This document shows, one piece after another, positions 57,601 to 64,000 of a stretch of DNA of 64,000 nt. The translations under genes and the position numbers were made by a program. Position 1 is the first letter of the stretch, and each line of letters starts with the position of its first letter. The stretch spans positions 46,472,911 to 46,536,910 of the forward strand of contig CP136066.1 of assembly GCA_032622095.1 (NCBI GenBank). The letters are read 5' to 3'. Source of the DNA: Siphonodentalium dalli (taxonomy: Eukaryota; Mollusca; Scaphopoda; Gadilida; Siphonodentaliidae). Under the pieces are notes generated by a model. That model was not told the origin of the DNA. It saw only the letters and a program-made list of their open reading frames with translations, and did not search any database.

Positions 57601-59289
57601 TTGAAAAGTAAGATACTTCTGACTGCGCAAATGATTTATACATGCACACAGTGTCATGTCTTGTTAGTTAACTGTTACATATTTTGACTAGAAATTAATT
57701 TTGGAATTAAGCAGAAAACAAAATTGCATTTCAAATTTATATGAAGGGTGGTTGTAAGTGTGATGCATGGACGGTGTATTCATATGTGTATGAATTTATC
57801 AACATATCCTCGCGCAAACACGCACATAGTCGCCTATAATACCTGAAATAGGTACACATTGTGGTTATTTGATTCTGGAATTAGCAGATAAGTGACTCAT
57901 AGCGGTTATTTCGGTTTATGCCGCGGGCCACAGTGAAAACACATGTGAAAGAGTGTACACATGAACAGTCAGTTGGCTTATCTGTGTCATTGTCAGTGCA
58001 TAATCTGATTAACATCGCGTCATAATCAGTCGATAATGTGACTAAAACGTTCTCATTTCCAGCACATTATCGACTCAAAATGATGCGACTCTAAGCAGAT
58101 TATATACCTAAATCAAGTTCTATTACACGCTAATTTTTATTTTTCGTGAGAACAGGCTGGAATTTATGGATATATATGTACGGTTATATGTATATGCTGA
58201 ATTGACATGAAAGCTAGCTATACTTGTATATATTATGTCTGTCTGTTCATACCAGCTTATGTAGGAATATGTAGCGCATCTGGCTTAAGTTTGTCTCTGG
58301 TGGCGTACGTCAGCTCATTGTAAATGATAGGTTGTAAAATCTCTACCTTATATTATTCTTCTCAACTATATTTGATGTTTCAGTTTGTTATATGTGTATG
58401 TACCAAATGACGCGGATATATGCTTAATTATACAATTTATTTCTAATCTTCAGTATTGGAGGAACTAATGGCATATTGATCAATCTATCAGCAAGCCAAA
58501 CAATGCAGATACCAGCGCGCAAAACAATCAACTAAGAGTCCCATTGCAGAATACCGCTGTTCAATTCCTGGTCGCTGGTGTGCATGTTATGCATGGTGCA
58601 CAGCGTGCGGTACAATACCATTGATATATTTAGTTAAAGGCTCATGTTAAACCATGTGTAGTTGTGATTATTGGATTAAAATAGGAAGCAAAACACAGTC
58701 ACCCATAGTCGGAGTTTCATCGGCTAAGAAAGTATAAACTAAGGATTTTGTTACAATGTACTTGGTCCCTTTGTGATCAGATACAACTTTGTATACACTG
58801 GAAGAGATGGGACAAATATATCTGCTCAGCATTTTTGCTACCCAAAATTCTGATCAAGTGGGAAAAGTACATGTAGCATATACAAACTGATTTCTGGTCA
58901 AATCCCAACAAATTATGATTTGTTTTAAATTATCCCAATCTGTCATTTAATTACACTGTGATGTGAAATCTACAGTTGAATGATATTTTAGCTGTGCTGT
59001 AAACAATGTGTTACCCCATCAACCCCACTTCCTGACGAAATACCAAAATCAAAATATATGCTAATGTTTGCACCCATGGATGTCAATGTACCTCAACCTT
59101 CCTATGGATACACAAATTTCACCGTTTATTCCCAATAAATTCATATCATTGAGAATTAAACTAACAAATTTCTTCTCGATATGTATGAGAGTATCTAATA
59201 AATTTAAAATTGAATTGAATTTAATTGTACAAACCTGTTCCGATGGTTGCAAGAAATAAGTAGGATACACCTTAAGACTTGTTTATAAT
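57601..59289. other. non-coding stretch, no gene recognised
   Basis: Only short frames (about 63-69 codons). No bordered repeat was seen. Confidence 0.5.
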
Positions 59290-59688
59290 TTAACCCTTTA
59301 CCCACCAAACCGGCCAAAACCGGCCAAATAAAGCTTCAACAGCCTAAAATATCTTCGGTCTGTCTAAATAGAACCATACAAATATGGATATCATTGGAAC
59401 CGGCTCCTTGACCACATTGTGATAGTTACAGTTATGCCCTGTGCCAATGCATTCTCTTATATATGCGAGTCGACCATATGTCGCCTCGCATATATAAGAG
59501 AATGCATTGGCCTAAACAAATCTTGTTTTAACACTTTTTACCATTTTTTCTTACATTCTGTAACAATTTTATAATGTTTAATGTGTTAAGCCAATGCATT
59601 CTCGTATATATGCGAGGCGACCTATGGTCGACTCGCATATATAAGAGAATGCATTGGCACAGGGCCCTTCTGTTGGGTAAAGGGTTAA
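59290..59688. mobile_element. piggyBac-like MITE with nested hairpins (391 bp + TTAA)
   Basis: TTAA at 59290-59293 and 59685-59688 flanks an element that starts CCCTTTACCCA and ends TGGGTAAAGGG. This start is typical of piggyBac-type TIRs. Two 69-nt hairpins (59443-59511 and 59590-59658), each with arms containing GCCAATGCATTCT and TATATGCGAG, are inverted copies of each other. It is non-coding. Confidence 0.85.
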
Positions 59689-59814
59689 TATCACGAGCTT
59701 CCGGCCATTTTAGTGGACTTTCTTGGGGTGTTCGGGTCAGAGTAAAGGTTTCTGAATTTATTTGTACTGATTAGACAAATTTTCCACTTGAAAAATGCAG
59801 TTAATCTTGCCAGA

Positions 59815-60290
59815 AACTCGTGCTATTAAACTATGAAAAAGTATAATGGTGTATCTTACGTATTTCTTATAAGTAAGTTTACATCCCGTTTCCTTACGAC
59901 CACTTAATGGCACTGAAATAAACTGAAACGCTTTTCAAAATGCCACTTTTAATATACTAAATTTCAACTGGACAAACATACAAGAAATATTAATATAATT
60001 CCAGTGAATAGTGGTACCTTTTCGGCCATAAAACAATTGAAATCTATAACAGCCGCAATGTTCAAACATGAGTTTGGAAATGCTAAAAACATTTCTGATC
60101 ACCGTCTTGGACGTCAATATATCAATTCCAAATAGCAGACATGTGTAAGAAAATGTAAATATATTTCCCATTATGCCTCACAGAAATAACCCACCTTGTA
60201 ATGTGAATTTGCTGCAAGACTCATTTGAACTTTCAAGTTGTATGGGTTTGTCCATGATAAATCTTAGTCTACCTATATAGCTTTAAAGTT
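59815..60290 (+). repeat. dispersed repeat block, copy 2, first part
   Basis: Aligns to 12216-12595 and 13908-14015. At 60186-60230 it passes without interruption through the site that holds the 1.3-kb piggyBac-like element in copy 1. Confidence 0.7.
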
Positions 60291-61030
60291 TTCGTTAGTA
60301 TTATTATTCGCGTACCCGTCGTGCGCTAATTTAAAACTAAGCGAAAAATAGTACGACTCTGAATTTAAAATATACCACAGGGAAAACAAGCGGGTTATGT
60401 TGATGAGTTACATACATTACGAAACGTTGGACACTGAACATGTAATTACGCCTATACAATACATGTAGGCCTATATTTACATTCGGTCAACCAATAAAAA
60501 ATCAAATCATTTACTCAATGCCAAGCGATATACAAATCACGGTAATGTCGACGATGTTAAAATGTTTGTAAGAAATACACATATTCTCGATTAAATGTGC
60601 ATGGATGCACGCCCCCCCCCCCATTCAACACCCTGGAGTGACACCGTCATCACATCCCGCAGCCACGTGTTGATTTTTCTTAAGTTGCCTTCGCCGTTCT
60701 GGTTGTGTTTTCGAGTTAATTTCATTGATGTCCAGTCCATCGCTATATATTTCAATATCAGAATAATTATTTGAAGCATATAAACATCCATCACCGCAAC
60801 AAAATTATGATGCTTGCATTAATGGTCCACATGATGTAAATACACGGTGGTCGTTTTAATATACACGTGTGTCTTCATAAACGACTAAAATCTTAAACTG
60901 TCATCATATGACTTTTACGAAAATATTTTTGTCAGTTTTGAATTGCGTAGATAAGTGCGCGAATTTAAAGTGCGCGAATTCAAAACTGGGCGAAAAATAG
61001 TACTGCGCGAATTTAAATACGAGTAAGGTA
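60291..61030 (+). mobile_element. TA-flanked TIR element family 1, copy C (left-truncated, ~740 bp)
   Basis: The right end is intact (GCGAATTTAAATACGAGTAAGG then TA at 61029-61030). The left TIR lacks about its first 38 bp and begins within TTATTATTCGCG. The corresponding position in copy 1 of the repeat block (near 14018-14022) is empty, with a TA at the junction. It is non-coding. Confidence 0.75.
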
Positions 61031-61480
61031 GCAAAATTACGAGCGGCCCTGCCAGTCAAAATGATGATCATCTGTCGTTGTAAAAGATGTCCAAAGGTAA
61101 TAAAAATCAAGCAAGCTTGCAAATAGTGGGTCTGTCATTTGCAGAATGAGGTCTCGAGAGGTTAATGAATTTATTGATGCTAGCATTTCTCCACCTTTAC
61201 TCTCCGGGGACCTCATTCTGCTTAGACCTCATTTTATGGGACGTATATATAGTCTCAAACTAGCAATGTTATAGTTATTTTTTCCCTTCTGTGAAGTATC
61301 TATATACACATTTTCAGAAGATTAAATGCTTATTCGAGGTGACTATAAATGGGTGAAATCGCAAACTTCACCTGCGGAACTTTAATCTGATTCTAGGTCT
61401 GCCATATAACAGTTAAAGCCTAAGCAGAACGAGGTTCCCATAATAATGGTGAGTTTGGTGACGCTAGCTCGCCGCATATA
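61031..61480 (+). repeat. dispersed repeat block, copy 2, second part
   Basis: Aligns to 14020-14460, from AAATTACGARCG to GAATTTGGTGACGCTAG / GAGTTTGGTGACGCTAG. Confidence 0.7.
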
Positions 61481-61599
61481 TGGCAGGGAATGTGAGCAGA
61501 ATAAAACAGGGTCACCATTTTCGTTTCACGTAGAGGCCCTTGAAACAAGTGGAAACAAGTGGAAACAGACATCCCGTGACTATATAGTTTTTAAATGTT

Positions 61600-63172
61600 T
61601 TTTCTTAGGTTCTTCTGAGACGATATTAGGACTCAGGAGCAATTTTATTTCAAGATGATTCAGTGGAAACATCACGAAACAAACTGGGACAGTGGTAACA
61701 CTATATATTTTTTTTTTTTTTTTTTTTTCTTTTTTTTCTGATACGATGGAAACGCTGGAAACAGAGGAAACAAACCAATCCCGAACAATATTAAGACTCG
61801 GGAACAATTTTATTTCAAGTTGATTCAGTGGAAACATCACGAAACAAGCTGGGACAGTGGTTACACTATTTATTTTTATTTAATTTATTTTTTTCTTCTG
61901 ATACGATGGAAACGCTGGAAACAGAGGAAACAAACCATTCCCAAACAATAATAAGACTCGGGAACAATTTTATTTCAAGTTGATTCAGTGGAAACATCAC
62001 GAAACAAACTGGGACAGTGGTAACACTATATATTTTTATTTAATTATTATTAGTAGTTTTTTTTGTTGATACGATGGAAACAGATGACACAGAGGAAACA
62101 AACCATTCCCGAACAATAATAAGACTCGGGAGCAATTTTATTTCAAGTTGATTCAGTGGAAACATCACGAAACAAGCTGGGACAGTGGTAACACTATATA
62201 TTTGTATTTAATTATTATTATTATTTTATTTTTTTGATACGATGGAAACAGATGAAACAGAGGAAACAAACCATTCCCGAACAATATTAGGACTCGGGAA
62301 CAATTTTATTTCAAGTTGATTCAGTGGAAACATCACGTAACAAACTGGGACAGTGGTAACACTATATATTTTTATTTAACTTATTTTTAAATTTTTTCTG
62401 ATACGATGGAAACAGATGAAACAGAGGAAACAAACCATTCCCGAATATTAATAAGACTCGGGAGCAATTTTTTTCAAGTTGATTCAGTAGAAACATCACG
62501 AAACAAGCTGGGACAGTGGTAACACTATATATTTTTATTTAATTAAATTTTTTATTTTTTTTGATACGATGGAAACAAATGAAACAGAGGAAACAAACCA
62601 TTCCCGAACAATGTTAAGACTCGGGAACAATTTTATTTCAAGTTGATTCAGTGGAAACATCACGAAACAAACTGGGACAGTGGTAACACTATATTTTTTT
62701 ATTTAACTTATTTTCTTCTTTTTTCTGATAAGATGGAAACAGATGAAACAGAGGAAACAAACCATTCCCGAACAATATTAAGACTCGGGAGCAATTTTAT
62801 TTCAAGTTGATTCAGTGGAAACATCACGAAACTAACTGGGACAGTGGTAACACTATATATTTTTATTTAATTTTTGTTTTTTGTTTTTTTCTGATACAAT
62901 GGAAACAGATGAAACAGAGGAAACAAACCATTCCCGAACAATATTAAGACTCGGGAACAATTTTATTTCAAGTTGATTCAGTGGAAACATCACGTAACAA
63001 ACTGGGACAGTGGTAACACTATATATTTTTATTTATCTTATTTTTTATTTTTTGTTGATACGATGGAAACAGATGAAACAGAGGAAACAAACCATTCGCG
63101 AACAATATTAAGACTCGGGAGCAATTTTTTTCAAGTTGATTCAGTGGAAACATCACGAAACAAGCTGATATG
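61600..63172 (+). repeat. satellite of about 165 bp, ~9.5 units
   Basis: Unit anchors GATACGATGGAAAC start at 61740, 61900, 62068, 62236, 62400, 62563, 62727, 62893 and 63057 (spacings 160-168). Each unit holds GAAACAGAGGAAACAAACC, CCCGAACAATATTAAGACTC, GAACAATTTTATTTCAAG, TTGATTCAGTGGAAACATCA and GGGACAGTGGTAACACTA, then an AT/T-rich segment that accounts for most length variation. The units are very similar, so the array is young or homogenised. Open frames across it on both strands are by-products. Confidence 0.95.
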
Positions 63173-64000
63173 TGTGTAGGGTCGTATCCATCGCGGGCTT
63201 CCGTTAACGGAGGATACCCATGGGGGATTTCAACTGCATCCCCTTGAACCAGACCAATTTGCACCATACCGACCCCATGGCTTGGAATGTCGCACCTTGT
63301 ACCTCACATGCTTTGTTTTTATTTGTTTCTAACTTGAATTTTGACTGGATGCCGGGAGGGAGGGACCTGGAGGAAATTTCAAACCAATGTGTTGACCAAA
63401 AGTAGGAAGAATGCAAATGTTGGTATAAACAACTAATTCTGCAAACATTACTTGTTGGAAAATCATTAGTTATACATGAGTGCAGCACAATGGAGACATG
63501 GGTGGCGTGTTTCGCCCAGTCGGTAAAATAAATCAACAGTATTCTGTTTGAAATTCCATAATGCTATGAACTGCCAACATGGACTGTATATTTGTTTTCC
63601 CCAAGCAATTCACTTGGACCAGCACGACAAAATTTAATACTGTCCTGGGGTCAATACTATGTCTATGGCTATCAACAATATTCAATAGTTGATGTTTGTG
63701 AAATTTGTGAGATGTTAACTCATCGTTTCGTAGTACCGCCGATATCACAAATGTCAGTTGTTAACTTCGGCATGTCTGTCTAAGTTTAACAAGGTATTCA
63801 GACGACACCGGTAACTGGTGAATGGGAGAAGAGTTATTTTTTTCTACGTTTTACCCCTCGACCAGTCTAAGGTATAACAATAGTTTATATCCCCAACTCT
63901 CGTAGCATATACAATTTAGATGTGGACACGCCTCCCCAACTGAAAAAGTAACAACATATTCGGATACAACGACGCGACTAAAGAGTGTCCATGGGCTCTC
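63173..64000. other. non-coding stretch, no gene recognised
   Basis: After the satellite the sequence is unique-looking; TTGGAGGAAATTTCAAACC-like words near 63370-63470 echo the TTTCCAAC word family. No protein-like frame above about 70 codons is convincing. Confidence 0.45.

Noticed and set aside
61580-63267. Open frames on both strands of the satellite
   Set aside because: They repeat with the satellite unit and are present on both strands, so they reflect unit composition.

Overview
The window looks like a gene-poor, repeat-dense stretch of an animal nuclear genome. It is AT-rich, carries many TACATGTA words, has introns with ordinary GT/AG sites, and is filled with degraded LINEs and short inverted-repeat DNA elements. 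The best candidate is a marine lophotrochozoan, probably a mollusc such as a bivalve: the Mab-21/cGAS-like protein, the Mutator-like transposase and the zinc-knuckle retroelement ORF1 all resemble families I know to be expanded there. The phylum is inference.

Layout. 1-11.4 kb: non-coding, with foldback elements (1430-1617, 1886-2030, 2157-2263, 6931-7803), a TTAA-flanked 501-bp element (2692-3192), an array of self-complementary words (3230-3850) and a short coding tandem repeat (5333-5645). 11.4-14.5 kb: a nest of an 808-bp TA-flanked element, a TTAA-flanked piggyBac-like element and a dispersed repeat block that recurs at 59.8-61.5 kb. 17-18.5 kb: a retroelement ORF1 remnant split by a hAT-like insertion. 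19.7-23.9 kb: a Helitron-like region with degenerate tandem repeats and a 1.5-kb inserted element. 28.6-30.2 kb: a 5'-truncated L2/CR1-like LINE inside a TTAA-flanked element. 31.3-36.2 kb: more inverted-repeat elements, word arrays and a LINE tail. 36.8-41.6 kb: a near full-length but broken LINE (ORF1, endonuclease, reverse transcriptase, zinc-knuckle tail). 42.0-43.6 kb (minus): a Mutator-like transposase pseudogene with a recognisable intron. 44.2-52.6 kb: more inverted-repeat elements, one of them filled with 193-bp tandem units. 54.0-56.1 kb (plus): the one convincing host gene. 56.4-57.6 kb: a 574-bp tandem duplication. 59.3-63.2 kb: a second piggyBac-like element, the second copy of the repeat block, and a satellite of about 165 bp.

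The likely functional locus is the Mab-21/cGAS-like gene at 54.18 kb. Its nucleotidyltransferase residues look intact, and an in-frame TAA separates it from a further 244-codon helical frame. Several insertions can be dated relative to one another because uninterrupted paralogous copies lie in the same window (12.6 and 60.3 kb). A recurring theme is elements whose interior is a loose array of one self-complementary word, different at each locus. I saw no tRNA, rRNA, CRISPR or bacterial features.
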